A stretch of DNA of 64,000 nt from Burhinus oedicnemus (GCA_008921705.1 VFFE01007186.1:1613122-1677121), one strand, 5' to 3'. Counted from the first letter of the stretch, positions 48,593 to 62,900 are shown. Translations and numbers: made by a program. The notes: generated by a model not told the origin, from the sequence alone.

Positions 48593-51500
48593 TGTGTAGA
48601 TATACAACTACGAAGATATAAAAGTATACCTTTAAGTATTTATTGATATACATACTTAATAATATTCACACACTGTCTTTTACATCACTGTGATTATATT
48701 TTGATACCTTTTGGACAGACCATGAGAAGCTGGCTCAGAGAAGCCAGTTCTACTAAAGACAGTGCTGAACTTGAAAGACAGATAAAGAAAAAACAGTGTG
48801 TGGGGAAGTACAACTTTATAATCAATTCTAGATTTTCCTAAAGGAAACACTGAGAGCAAACCCATGCTTATTCCTCTGTTTGTCCACATGTCTACAGATG
48901 TGAGCTAAGACAGGTCAAAATCAATTTATTTCTGTCTCAGGAAGCAACATTTTTCCTGTTGCTACCTCTGTATGGTGTCCAGAATGAATTCAGCAATTAT
49001 TGCTCAGCTGAAACCTCTTTGAATGTTATTAGATATTGTACTGGCAGATATTAACAGTCAAACACCCTACTTTCAAGAATCACAGCTTCCTAGAAATATA
49101 TCAATCTAATATTTTCTCAAAATAAAGTTCCAAGAGGTTAAATTAAATAAAAATAACATAAGAAACATAACACTAAAATAAAAATTAATTTTTTAATACA
49201 TTTAAAATATGCTATTTATAATATGCAAAATGTTCTACATGCAGGAGTTGTATGCCTTTATTTTTCATCTAAATACTTGGCTAATAACTGGGAAGTTGAA
49301 GATGGAAGAGAGGTAAGTAAAATTATAAGTGTAAAAAAAAAAAAAGTCTGTGTTTATATCTGTTTTCTTGTTATTTGGATGAACTCAGTAACGGTGTTTG
49401 AAAGACCAGACTAATAGGAGTTATGGAGAGAACATTTTGGAATTAAATCGTTGCTAGGATAATGAATGCTTGCAATATGGCTGAAACTGTCAGTAGACAT
49501 GTAGATGTAGTCAAACAAAGACAAGTTACTGTCCTCTTCTGTGTACAAGTACCAAGAATAACATGTACCAGGCAACGCCCTCTATGTCAAGTTGCCAGCT
49601 TGCTGAACGGAGCAGAACAAAGACATCAACATTCAAAACAAGCTGCTTTCAAAGCCGCTATTTGTTGGTAAATTTCTTGCCTTTTGCTCTCGTTATGTAT
49701 CAGCATCACTTTGATATAGACATCAGAGCATAGCCTCAAGGCCAAGTTCTTCCCTCTTTGACTGAACCTTAGGGGGTTGCCAGCCTGTAGCCTAACTCAT
49801 ACAGTAACCTCCCTCCTATATGGAAAACTACTAATATGGAAAATACAGACATCTGAAACTTGAAATGCACTACAGCACAAGAGTGACAGGTATCCCATGG
49901 AGCCTACTCTGCCCAATGAGTCTTTCAATGCTCCTGAAAGAAAATGACAATGTCAGTGGGAATTCATGAATCTTCCTATGACAGGATCAAGCACCTGTGA
50001 TATATCCCTGTGTCTCTCTCCCTAAACTAATGCCTGCATTCAACAGAAGTAGCACTATCAATTAGATGATAGCATAGAAAATGTTTTCTTTTCAATGTCT
50101 TGAAGTTAAGTTTGGTGAATTTAAAGTATTACGTATTTTCTTCTAGAGAAACTACGATATTGTTTTCCTTGTGGATAGAAATGTTGATAGGAAAGCTAAG
50201 GAAGCTGCAGATAAGTGAATATTTGTAAGTGAAACTTCTTTTTTTATTTGTTGAAGTTATTAATTTTTTTATGTTTCAGACCTTAAGATACCATTAAATC
50301 TTCTGAATAAATTATTTCTTTCATAGTGGCACTTTTTTTTTCCCCATCTGGGAGGCTGACCTTTGATTGATGGATATTTTTCTAGCAATTTCACGTGACT
50401 AAAGACCTGAATGTAGATTTTGGAGAAGTACAATTGTGCCAGTTTTTCTTCTACTTCTTCAATTTGCATCAATGATAAGATCATTTGTCACTTTTTTTTC
50501 CTTTTTTGCTAAAGAACCTATACGTCTATACATCTGACTTTTTACAATTCAGAGGTTCACAAAGTAGAAAATGTTTTGTCTTCTGCTTAAAAATATAAGC
50601 AGATCATTAATATTGATCATATATTTAGGGACTTACAACTATTTCATTAATTGACTCAGCATTGATACTTAGTACTTAATAAGGACTGTGTAGGTTAGGT
50701 GCTCAGAGAGCTAAAACTCACAGCAGCCTCCTACAAAAATAGGAAGTGATATTTGATTTTATTAAATTCAAGCTATTAATTTGGCTTATTAATGCAATGA
50801 GTGAGAGAAGAAAAGGGGAGCGACTAGGTTTTCTTTGTCACTGATCACTAATTGTCCATGAGACAGAACCTGAGCTCTCAGAAACCAGAATTAGTAGACT
50901 GATTTAAAGAATCAGGAAGATTCAAGGGCTGCATAGGAAATACTAAACATGACACTGAGTAGCACCTCAGAACATCATCAGCCTAAACAAGCAGAGTTGT
51001 ATTCATTGTGCTAAAAACCCAGCACATGCTTAAATTCTGTGGTGACTTGAGACCTCAATGAGTTACTAGAAATGGTATATCAGAGGTGAAACAAAATGAG
51101 AAAATGAAATCAAAATCAGTACCAGTTATTGCATTAAGAAAAACAGCATGTATTTATTTGTTGTTAGTAGCTTCCTTGGCACTGTGTAGGATAAATGTGT
51201 TGTGTATATACCATTCTGCATTGCAGATTTTCAAGGGCACTTCTGAATTCAGTCACGTCATTATAGCTTGGAAGGCAAACTGGAAACATTTCCTATTCAA
51301 CAAATTAATTCCCAAAACAAATTGTTTCCCCACCATTACAAGGAGTCCCAAGGAGCTTGTTATAAACGTTCTGTAAGCAACAATGGCAAGCAAATAAAAA
51401 CATCATATATTTAACTCATTCTATTCTGCCTATTGTATATGCTAAACAATAGACTGAGATAGAAACAAACCTCTGATTTATCAACACCCTAACAAAGCAG

Positions 51501-52492
51501 ATTCTTTTTTTGTGTCTGAAAACATAGAATCAACAATTGTACCAGTCTGTATGGTACTTGGTTTTGTTAGTTGGAAAGATTGTTATTCATACCATTAAAA
51601 AACTAGCAGCACTTTTACAAGCAGAAACACAATTTCAACTGTTTGCAAAAAATTAGAAAAAAATATCTTTTAGATAATCAATTCACAGAGGCATACCAGC
51701 ATTCTCATCAGAATGTGATTCTTTTACTCTGGACTAACTTCCATAAAAGCTATTACTCAAAAAAGGTTGAGAGCAAATGAATAAAAACAGCAAAAAAGAA
51801 ACATATCAAACAGTAACTCTCCTTTAAGATGAATGATCAGCTTTGGTGATGGATGTAGAGCTATGGATGTCAACTTACACATAAAGAATCAAAAGTTTCT
51901 CTTGAACCTTGATTATGCTAAGTTATGATAAATTTTGCTTTGTTTGGCTCATACAGGCAATGTTTTCCTTAATCAAGCCTGTATGGAAGTGTATACAATG
52001 TGCATAGGTAAGGACAAACTTTTCAAAGGGACAGATGTGTGATACTAGATTTTCCTCCCTAAGAGCGTGTAAGATAGCAGCTGTGCAACTAAACTAGTAG
52101 TTGTGTGAAAGCAGTAATAGAAATTAGTCTATCCAGAGATATTTGATTTATGTGGTGATAGAGTATATGGAGAGCAATTCTAAAATGTCTGCACAGAGCA
52201 TTAAGAAGGCATACCCATGTGTATTTCACCTGGTCTCCAGCTGCATTGCTAAAGGATCATTGGTATCCCACACATTGTCCTGTGGCTTACCTGGCAACCT
52301 CTAACAGATGTTTCTTAGAGCATTTAAAATAGTTCTCAAAATCAGTATTTGGGTATCTGAAATATTTTTTAAAGTGCCATGCAGAAGTAGAGGTAGGGAC
52401 AGGCATTGTGTGGTGTGGAAAGAAGATGAGAACTCTAGGACTGGACAGCAGACTGGGTTTGAGTTTGGAGGCAGAAAAGAGGAAACAGTTTC
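48593..52492. other. Single-copy AT-rich DNA, no gene seen
   Basis: About 3.9 kb with only short open frames and no recognised repeat apart from A-runs (for example near 49332). Confidence 0.6.
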
Positions 52493-52761
52493 CAAGAGGA
52501 AACGGGTTCAGGTTGCGCCAGGGGAGGTTTAGGCTGGACATTAGGATAAAATTTTTCACTGAAAGAGTTATCAAACATTGGAACAGGCTGCCCAGGGAGG
52601 TGGTTGAGTCACCATCCCTGGATGCATTTAAAAGTCGTGTAGATGTGGTGCTTAGAGACATGGTTTAGTGGCAGACCTGGTAGAGTAAGGTCAATGGTTG
52701 GACTAGATGATCTTAAAGGTCTTTTCCAACCTAAATGATTCTATGATTCTATGATGCTATG
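52493..52761 (+). mobile_element. CR1 LINE 3' end, strongly 5' truncated
   Basis: Only the last 270 bases are present: the final RT codons ([16 protein letters not shown]), the 3' non-coding block and a clean tail ATTCTATGATTCTATGATGCTATG. By eye it differs from the end of the copy at 31.1 kb at roughly a dozen positions, so the two are closely related. The 5' junction shows a 10-base repeat, AAGAGGAAAC, at 52477-52486 in the flank and 52494-52503 in the element. Confidence 0.95.
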
Positions 52762-53698
52762 AAAATGGCAATGTGGATGAAAAGCATTAAGAGGAAATGT
52801 AGAGTGCTGAAAGTGGGTATCGAGGTAGACCTCTTGTCCATCTGCTTGTCAGCAGATGTTCTGTGGCTCTGAACACTGTTGGCTACTAAGAGATGGACTG
52901 TAGAAGTACAAGGGTAAGTATAGAAATGCATATTATTCTATTACCCTTTACAAGGCTAGGAAAATATATCTAACCTTCCAAAAAAGTTTCATTTAACAGA
53001 TATTTTGTTTCTTTAGTGTATGGATGGCTCTGCCATAGAGATTTTAGCATTGCTGTTTGGAATACTTAACTTCATAATGGAGCTGCCAGGGGAGTTCTCA
53101 GAACACAAGGCAGTGCCTTGCATTCCTGTGCAATACGTAGGAAGATGCTCGCATCTGAAAAGTTGGTTTACAAAAACCGTTTATATGAGGTTTTTCACTG
53201 ATGCAGGTAGATAAGAGATTATTCTCCTTCTTGCAGCACCAGCTCAGTAGAACAGCAGAATTCAAGGAGTTATAACAAATATTTTCTGATGATGCCTACT
53301 GGCATGAATGAAGAATCTTATAAATGACTGTTAAAGCCCAGAACAGTGAGTGCGCTGCTATATAAAGTAGGTAAAGAAGAAAGAAATACTGAAGAGTCTT
53401 AAAACACCTTTGGGTGGCCTGAGTGTCCTCACTTGGATTCATAGCTCTGTGTGTACTGTCAGACAGTCATTTAACAACTTCATTTAAAAAGTGTGTTTGT
53501 GTAGTTAAACAGTACTGATATTTCCTTTGAAAAATTAACTACAGTATAGGTTGCTGCTACTGCTTCTTTCAATGTCTTTTAGTTCAGGTTTCTTTTGCTT
53601 GAAGAAATTTAACTTTTTCATGAGCCCATAACTTCTTCTGCCACACTGAGAGGTCTTGAAGGTGTTCCATTATAGAGCAAAAAATTAAATATACATTG
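52762..53698. other. Single-copy spacer, no gene seen
   Basis: About 940 bases between two CR1 fragments. Nothing was recognised. Confidence 0.6.
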
Positions 53699-53755
53699 AC
53701 TGACCTCCAGAGGTCCCTTCCAACCCCTGTGATTCTGTCATTCTGTGATTCTGTG
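53699..53755 (+). mobile_element. CR1 LINE 3' tail, about 57 bp
   Basis: It reads TGACCTCCAGAGGTCCCTTC, then CAACCCC and three ATTCTGT(G/C)-type repeats. This is the terminal block of a CR1 of the ATTCTGTG-tailed type, as at 36.8 kb, with everything upstream missing. Confidence 0.9.
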
Positions 53756-55178
53756 ACTAATAGCAGGGTTGACTCTACAGAAGAACAAACATCTGCATGA
53801 GAGAAGACCTGGATTACAAACCATTTTGGACTTTTATCAGTTGAAATGGAACTTTTATCCCATAAAGATATCTGAGGGGACTTATGCATGAGGCATAAGG
53901 GCACAAAAGCAAGGCATTGTTTGTTTTATGGGAAGATGGTGGAGATTACATGAAGGGAAGCTGAAGCATGTGAAACGTTTTTTAACATGTTCTGAGAAGA
54001 GATCCTAAATACCTATAGGAATTTAAAGACTATAAATGAAGGACCTCTGTTTGTTAACCTCCTCAAGGTTACGCTGCGGTACAGGAAGATGTGTTTTAAG
54101 TGCCTACAAGCTGGAGGTGGGTGCCAAGAGCAAGAGCTAAGTAATCCCCTTTCAAGAACCTTCAAGAATGTTCTGTGTTCAAGGCATGTTCCTAATCTTT
54201 ACTGTATTTAATCCAATCTAATCTGCCATGTTTACATACTATGCTTTAAATTAAGAACATTTTCAAATATTTTTCCAACTTGGAGCCAAAATTTTTTTTG
54301 CCTCAGTTCCATGTCTACAAGTAAGAATGGTAATATGGGTCCATTTAGCTCCTTTTAGACTGCAAACTCGTGTTACATGTTTATCGTGCTTTCAACTGAT
54401 GATTCATTCAATCCTTTCTTTTATTTTGTAAGTGTATTTGTCCTTTTCCATTACATATTTGTCCCTTGTCTTACCAAAGCTCTGTCTTCCATTTGGAGAC
54501 TTTTTAACTTTAAAAAGCTGAAGAACTTAAATACCCAAAATGTGATTTTTAGCATTGTTACACCCAATTATTATATCAAACTTTTTTTTTTAGCTGCACT
54601 TGACCTTAATTCCCTGTGAAGAGAAACTTTGTTGTGTTTGAGTGCCAGCAATCACATGGGTAATGTTCAGATTGATTCCAAACCAAGAGGTATAGTATCT
54701 TCAACTCTGTCTTGCAGTTTTCATGATCATTATGTGATTCAGGCATAACAGTTTTGGGAAGCAAACTTAGTTTTAATGTAGTGAAATTGACAAAAGAGCT
54801 GTTGGGGGAAATGAAATTTTACTTCCAAACTACAACTGGCAAATGAAAAAAGTCATCTTCCCAGACTTGTTGTGGGTATAAAACACTGCAGAGTTTGTAA
54901 GATTTTTAGGAACTTCAGGCCTTCCCTTCTGGGACTGGGCAATTTAAGACAGACTCTTGAAAGCTTAAAAAGCAATTAGCAAGAGTTTGTAATGGATTGT
55001 CTTCAGCTAAGATGGTTCACCCCAGACGGAACTCGTTGGGTCATTATGTAATTGTGCAAGAGAGAATAGAGACCAAGTCAGTCATCTCTTGCACTTGAGA
55101 GAAACTCCCAGTTAGGTTTTCCTGGGAAGAAAGCAAAGGAAAAAAAACAATAAACAAAACAAAATAAAACAGAAAGAA

Positions 55179-55180
<2 letters not shown>

Positions 55181-55246
<66 letters not shown>

Positions 55247-55262
55247 GAAAGAAAGAAAGAAA
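55181..55262. repeat. (GAAA)n microsatellite
   Basis: About 16 perfect GAAA copies (55181-55245) are followed by one GA interruption and a few more copies. An A-rich AAAC/AAAT lead-in lies at 55141-55172. On the minus strand it reads (TTTC)n. Confidence 0.97.
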
Positions 55263-55865
55263 AAGAAAACAACAAAGTGTTACTTTGGGAGCCATAGAAA
55301 CCAAGCTATAGACTATAGACATATATTGCAAAATTTAAACATATATGTTGCATGATACAAAACAAGAAACAGAGGCTTTTTTAGCTTTCAAACTATATAA
55401 AAATAACCCAAAAGCTACTATTAAAATATGTGTAAGATTTATATATTAGTCTTTTTCTTTCAGATATGACTCTTTTCCCTTGTGAAATTAAAGTATAATA
55501 AAGAAGAAACTAATATATCATCTTACAGATTCTGTTACTGCATTCTAAGTTAAGATTATTTGTAGGGATTTTGTGTGTCCCACACTGGAATTAGAGAGAT
55601 TGATTCTGTTCTCACAGTCATAAATGAGGATAGCACTTGGCCTCCCACCTCATCTGTCACACTGACACTTAAATAGTAGCACTTTATGCCAAGCAGACCT
55701 AGAGTGAATTTTCCTACAGGTTGTAAAGTAAGCAGCAAAGACAGATCTGTACAAAGAACTGGGAAACCTCATGATCAGGAAGAATGAACAACAGTTACTT
55801 GAACAGATGCAATTTTACAGACAATAAATGTCAGTGCTATTAGACACCAGCAAGACAGAAGAAGG

Positions 55866-55912
55866 CAAGGCGAGGTGAGGTGAAGTGAAGTGAGCAAGGC
55901 AAGGTGAGTCAA
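55866..55912. repeat. G-rich short tandem repeat (GAGGT/GAAGT-like)
   Basis: Units such as GGCAAGGCGAGGTGAGGTGA and GTGAAGTGAGCAAGGCAAGG recur over about 45 bases with a period near five. Confidence 0.75.
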
Positions 55913-56218
55913 CACAAAACAGAACTAAGGAAAAGACAATCTTAAAATAACTTTAAGAGATTTGAGTGCCAGGATATAAAATATTTCATGGTATCAATAT
56001 TTTATAATTACAGGGCTACAAGTTGGGGTTCTCTTGTCTGCCTTCATATGTAGGGTTCTTATTCAAATTCTCCCTTTCATAGTTTATTGAACTTGCATTT
56101 TTACCAAGACACTGTCAGCCATAAGAGTTACTTAAGCAAAATTCTAGCTGCAGTATTGTACAAAGACACAGAGTTTGTTCAATAATGAAAACAGTTAGTC
56201 TTGCCTTTGAAATTTCTA

Positions 56219-56252
56219 TTATTAATTAATTAATTTATTTATTATTTATTTT
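56219..56252. repeat. (ATTA)n/(TTTA)n low-complexity run
   Basis: It reads TATTATTAATTAATTAATTT then ATTTATTATTTATTTT, a short A/T tetranucleotide run. Confidence 0.85.
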
Positions 56253-59200
56253 CCTGCTGAAGTGAAAGAAAAATTGTGTGAAATGTTATTACAAAATAAA
56301 GCCCTCCCTTCACTCTGCCATTTCAGTTGTCTCTCTCTGATAAATGTCACCATTAGATACAGGATAAAACAAGCCACATTGCTCTTTTTTGTTTTCATAT
56401 TTGTCCTCATCATACCTATGCTTCATTTTGTTCATTATTTCTACTGATCCTCATCAGGTCACATGTTCTTGCTTGACACAAACTGGTACTATGGGGAATA
56501 GGATGCTGCAAATCAAAGTCCTGTGAAGCAGTAGTGCTCTTGATTCCATGCAGCGTTCAAGGTCAGCAACAGATGTGGCCTGAAGCTCTGCTCCTTGAAT
56601 CTTGACCTTCACCGAGTGATTCTTTAATGTCTTGGGAGGGACATCATAATTAGATAAAATTCTTGCCTATCTTTATTAAAGGGCACCAGATTAAACTCTC
56701 TGCATGTTTGATGAGAAGTGAAGTGATTGTTTTCCCTACTTCAAATGCTTCAGCATAACTTTTCATTAATGTTTTATCCCTTGCGTACTGAATTCTGATG
56801 CTTTCAAGAGGTTTTATGAAAAAGGAAAAAATAAACAAAAACCACCCTTCTTACTAAACTGTAAATTTTCTTTTGATGGAAATTCTTTCAAAGATTTTGC
56901 TTGTGTACACTTTGTGCACTCATTTCAAAAAGGTGGCAGTTTACTTGAGGAAAGCAAATAAAAATCAGCCTGAAGTCATACAGTAATTTAAGTAAACTCC
57001 AGTCACAAATTACTTCAAGGTTTCAATACAATAGGCCATGTAATGTAATCAAAGTTAAAGTGAATTAAATTTTTTCACTCTTTAAATTGTTCTGTAAACC
57101 CATTGAGTTACAGATGAGCTTTTGAAGAAATGATAAAATATTTATTCTGTTACAGCTGAAATGACAAACATCCTGCTGCTCATTTTATTTGAGTAAAAAG
57201 ATTTACAAAAGCAATTTCGCTCCAGAACACATTGCTGCAGGCAATCATCAGGCAGATCTCTTGCACAACATGTTATCAGTAGAGCAAGAGGTGAGATGTT
57301 AAGTAAGAAGCTGAAAAATGCCAGCAGCCTTATCAAATTGGACAAGAGAGTGCAATTGTTTTGAGGGTGAAATTTGGTGGCAACTCCTAATCATAGTGGA
57401 CTCTTGATAGTGAAAATCAGTCGTTATCAGACACTTCCAATTTATGTGCCTCCTCATTTGTATCCCTGTATTCCTTTCAAATTGTTTTTTAGTGTCTGAT
57501 TAATGCATCTCTGGGGCAAATCTGGCAAGATTCCTTTTGGAATCTCTTCATGATCAATCTGGCATCCTATACAGCTTAATGTGTTCTTTTTTGCTTTGCA
57601 TCTTGAAAATGTCGGTACGTGTTTCAAATGCCCAAACCCTTAGAAGCTAAGATATTTCAGGTTCATCCTTCTGTCCTTTGGGTTATTAAAAACAAGAATA
57701 AGCTTTAAAAATTAATAGAAGATGGTTTCAGGAGGGTTATCTGTAAAACACATAAGGCAAAACAAACACTCCAACACTCACATTTCATTGTTATTACAAC
57801 TATCCTTTTCCAGTAAACTCTGCAGGAGATTAAATTCCAAGAGACTGCCTTGAGCCTGTTGCTTTACTGCTCAGTTCCACAGGGAACCTAGATTGCTGTG
57901 TCACAATTTCTAGCTCTTACGTCCCAACTGCTGCCTGAGTACATCATAAAAGAAAGCAACCCACCTGAAGTACGGTGCAAAAGCTGTTTCCGGCTCTCCA
58001 AAGGATGATGTTTGAGCGGTGTGCATTCATTGCTTGTACTTTCTGGTCATAGCTGGAATTGGCACACTTTAATGGCTTGAATTTCTGCTGTCTCTTGTGC
58101 CAGATTTTATCACTGTTTGAACAAATGCCTGTCAGCGTATTCTGCCTTCCAGTCTTCACAGTTCTTTTAACTCATTTGCTTCATTATGGTGTATTGACAT
58201 TAACAGAGATGCTATATTTGCCTGCCAGTTAGCTTTCACTACTACTTTTGGCAAAATTTAGTTTTCTTATTAACCACTGATCTATGTTACTTCTCCCAGT
58301 CAACCTTGATCTACATGTTCTTTCATTATACTTCTGGTTGTCCTATTTAGCCACAGTCTTCTCCTTTGCTTTTAATACTGGACTACGTAATTTAGGAATA
58401 TGACTCCCAAGGCTGTCCAAAGCCATGTTTTGTAACTGAAGTCGTTCCTCACATTAAGGTCCATAAAGGCCTTGAGATAACTTCACTCTTAGGAAACTGC
58501 TAACAGAAGGTCCCAATTCTTTAAGAGGACTGAGTCCAGTAGCTCCAAGTCATTTAATAGGCATATTCTGCAAAAACATGATGCAGTAAGGTCAAAGAAA
58601 TGTGGAATTTTTGAGCTCTGGGAAAGATTGTTCCAAATTTAAAACCCTCATTTCTGACATCTTGATTCCTGTACTCAGCCATGAAGACTTTGTGAAGCCT
58701 GGGGAGAGTTACCTCAGTTACAAATGAGTAAAATTGGAAAAAACCTACTTTCCAACTCAAAAAAGAGAATTCAAAGGTATATACATTAAAGACTGTGAGA
58801 TGTCAGTGATAGAGTAGTAGGAACTATACCCAATCCAAAAGAGAATCAGATAATAAAACCCAATATGTATTTGCTGTTCAAACTTCTATTTTTGCCATTT
58901 TTTTCTGTCTTCAATAATTATTAAAGAAACAAAAATAATTGTCCAACATTTCCTACAATAATCTCATCATTTTGTGTTAACTTGTGCATTTCTTTCCCAA
59001 GGCATACCATACTAAAAATACTCTGTTGTACTTAAAAATACCTTACATAACAAAAAAGTGGGAGGGGGAAGGTAAAAATAGATTTTAACAAAAATGAGTT
59101 GCAGAAATCTCAATCAGTTTTACTTTACGGCACAAATACCCACTGTTTTATAGTAGACAAATTTCTTCAAGTTCAAATTTGTATTAATTTGCTGTATGTG

Positions 59201-59926
59201 TCATACACAGATATATTAATGTCACTGATCAATGAGAAACCAGCTAAAGGTTGTGAAACATAATGCCTTTACTCTGCAATATTGAACCAATGCTGCCTGG
59301 AAAAAAGAGATGAATGATTTCTACATCAAGCTTAAATAAATAAATGTGGAGCTCCTTCAGGTTGTCTGTGGCTGCAGCTTTATAACCTTCACAAAGTCAT
59401 CATAAACACGTGCCCTCACTCTCTGACCTTTAATGGCTAAAATAAGAATGAAAGTACAGTAAGCATTCTTGACCTAGGATTTCACATAGATTGAAAAATA
59501 CTGTGTGCTAAGGGCAGTCTTGTGTCATAGAATAGGATACAGCTATTTTGTAATTGGTAATTTTTAAAGAATTACATTGGTGAGGTGGCAATAATTCTAA
59601 AATCCCTGTTTCCCCGGAACACTAATGTAAATTTGCTACAGCACTTTCTCTTTACAACTGTATTGATGTGCTAAGCTTAAATTTAAATACTGCAATCAGA
59701 CTATACTTTATGATAGTGGATAATATTTGATTAATCTTCCAAACTTATAACACACTATTTTTCATTATTTGATTCTTGAACTTAGATGGTACCATTTCCC
59801 ACCACGAAATCCAAAATACTGAGAAGATATTTTTATATATGTGCTAGCAAGGAACAGCAAAGAACCCCAGCAAAGGACATCAGAGTAACTTTAACATCTG
59901 TACTTTGTTTTCCAAATGTGGAGCAT

Positions 59927-59957
59927 TAAAAAAACCCAAAACAAACAAAAACCCCAC
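59927..59957. repeat. A/C-rich tract (minus-strand T/G tract)
   Basis: An A7 run, CCC, then AAAACAAACAAAAACCCCAC. Composition matches the T/G tracts on the other strand elsewhere in the window. Confidence 0.75.
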
Positions 59958-62900
59958 ACTAAGATCAAAAAAACTTCAATGTCTATGGTTTTATTAATAA
60001 TCAGGAGTATTTTATAAGAAACAAAGAATTTTATCTTTTTCATTTGTAGTCCAGGTCAAGCATTGCAACAGTGAGTAAATGTGACTTTTGAAAGGACTTA
60101 TTAATTTGTGTCATCTCTTACCTGTTTAAAAATAAACAAACATAGTATCTTACAAATCTAAATGTTATTATCACAAAGCCAAACTTACTGTATTATTTTC
60201 AGATCAGTTGAACATAAAAATTCTCAAATACATGAGACATATTACCTAGTAAGGGTATCTACATTAGTGTTCCTAAAATTTCTTTTTTTTTCAAAAGTGC
60301 TAAAAGAGTTGTGTTTTCCTCTTCTTAGACTGAAGTGAACTATGTAATAGTGTTATTGAGGCACTAATGTTGTAAATGGGTGGTGTTGCATAATTGTGAT
60401 TCCTATACCCCAGCGCATAATTTATACTATCTTTTGAAACTTAATAACGGAAAAGTCCTTAGGGAATCGCTTTAATGTAACAGTTAACCTTCCCTTTACT
60501 ATAAATTAACCTCTCTCTCTATAAAATGTTCGTAATCTTCTATGTTGTTTCAAAATATTTGTGAGAAGCTTCTTTTATATTCTAAGAAAAAGACACACCA
60601 AAATCTACCAGGAAAAAAATTGCAGGAAATACTTTAAAACACCGTAGATTTTTCATCCTTATCTAGGTATTTCTCAAAAAAAAAAAAAAAGTGTTAAATT
60701 TAATAGAGTCGTTTGGGGCTCATTAATTCTCAGTGCGGTAATTTGTAACATTGCTAATCAGACATTAAAGGCAAAAATCATGATGGACTTTTAGATTTCA
60801 GATTTCATAGAACTGCATGAATTACTTAATCATATTAATACATACATGAGCAGTGTGCCAAAGATTTTATATACACATTTCTGTTGTCCTTCTCAGTGAA
60901 ATGCCTTAGCTGTACTTATGATAGTATCTTTATTTAGATCAGGTGCAAACCAAGCAAGGCCATGGAGGTCAATAATTGAATGGTCAATAGGAAGAAAATA
61001 AAATCACCAGCAATTTTATGAAGTTTCCAAAATTACTTAAGTAAATTGGATAGATATACAGTAAATGACTGCAGGTTCATGAACACAAACTTTAGAATTC
61101 AGTTGCATAAGCATCTCATAAGGAACATGGTAAATAGCTTTGCAGTGCAGAAGGCTGTTCTCCACCCTCTGTTCTCTTTGCATAGGCTCTTTTTGTTGAC
61201 TTACTAAGAGTGATGAGGTAGTTGTCAACCAGTACTGAAAGTAGGGCTGATGTCCCACATTGAGGTATATAATGAATTGTGTTGAGAGTAAATTCCAAAA
61301 TTAGCAAATTTTTAGCCAAAGACAGTATACGTAAGTACAGATTTCTTTATCTCTTTAAAGTATTGGGGGTATTTTTGACTTTTAGTAAGTGGATCGCATT
61401 GGTTAGTATTAGTATAGGCAGCCATTTGCTCATTCATTTTGGTTGCTATTTAGCTGTGATCTTTTTATGCTTTTTTCTAAATGCTTTTTTTGTACACAAT
61501 CCTGTTTGTTCAAAGCTCTATATAAGAAATAACAATGTAATTTAAATAATAACTTAAGGGAAGTCAAGTTCATAACTCTTCAAAAATTAAACTGCACAAG
61601 GCTGAAATTCAGCAAAGTGTTTTAAAATGCTTATGAGCTATTCATAAATGTCACAAAACCACTGAAAGTTCCCCAGAAGTTTTCTGCTTTGGTTCGGATT
61701 CTGAACTTTGTATGATACTAATCCAGTTTAACAGCGGGCAGACACTTTTCTCTGTCTTTATAGACAACCAAAAATGTACAGCTGTGATTCACAGTCCACA
61801 GCCCACAGATGCCCAAACTAGTGCTGAATCCATATATCAATCTTCCCAGCACGCTGACAGAGACAGAGCTCCAGCACCACATAGCACTCTGTGACGTGCT
61901 TAATTCTGATGAATAGCTATTATAAGTAGTATGAAAAATCTGAAACTGAGAAGTCATCCACTGAGTTTCTCCTGACAGCAATATTAGTGCTGAGAAATAA
62001 GAAGCCATTTCATTGCCTAAGCTTTGATGCTTGTTTCCAGTCTAGGTAGAACATAAGTGATCTACACAGGAACTTGCTTTTTGTTCCTAGGGAACTTTGA
62101 AGACATGCAGATTACCACTCTAGCAAGATGATCCACTTGCACAAATGCCACCTCCAATTTGCTTTTCTGCCCACGTATCCTCAGGATTTTTTCATTTTTA
62201 TCATTGATTTTGGAGTCTTATGATTCCACTGAAGAGAATTTATCATTTCTTTCCTCACAAGGAAACCTTTTTGAGGGTTCAGCTCCAGTGTTAATAGGTT
62301 ATCCAAAACTATGACATCATGTATTTTTTTAAAACATAATTTCTACTTTGCTCCTTTCCGCCGAGAAATACATACCCACCTTGTGGCCAAACAACTTAAT
62401 TTGGCTTGTTACAGATCTTTTCAACATATGCAGTCTCTAAGGCAAAGTCATTCATTTTTCAGTATTTTTTTTGTATTCTTATAGCTGTACTTGGACATAG
62501 GATGTGACATATGACACATAGTCATCAGCAAATGTCTGCTTGAATTCACAATGTGGGTTAAAATTGCGCACAGTTTATATAAAACAAGATTTCATGTGCT
62601 ATGCATAGAATTTTTCCAAACTATTCCAGCCAAATGGCCAGGAAGGAACACAGAAAACAACTTACACTAACAGTTTTATTGCTATTGCTCTGTGGGCATT
62701 GCTGTTGCTGTTGTTATTTATCTGTTAGTTTGTTAACATTGGTAGAGCAGCAGAAGTGATATACTTGACTTATAACTGAGCAGCAACACTGTACAAGTAC
62801 CACAAGGGTGGTTGATTAAATATATTTTCTTTGTTAGATTGATTTCCCAAAAGAGTGTACACAAACTTGAGTGCAATACCCGCTGTCCATCTCTATATAG

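Noticed and set aside
51520..51545. CATAGAATCA resembling a CR1 tail
   Set aside because: No terminal CR1 block next to it; one octamer-like match is expected by chance.
55044..55331. Open frame rich in Phe, Ser and Leu on the minus strand, resembling membrane segments
   Set aside because: The hydrophobic stretch is the translated (TTTC)n microsatellite.
59525..59545. TCATAGAATAGGAT resembling a CR1 tail
   Set aside because: No CR1 terminal block on either side.
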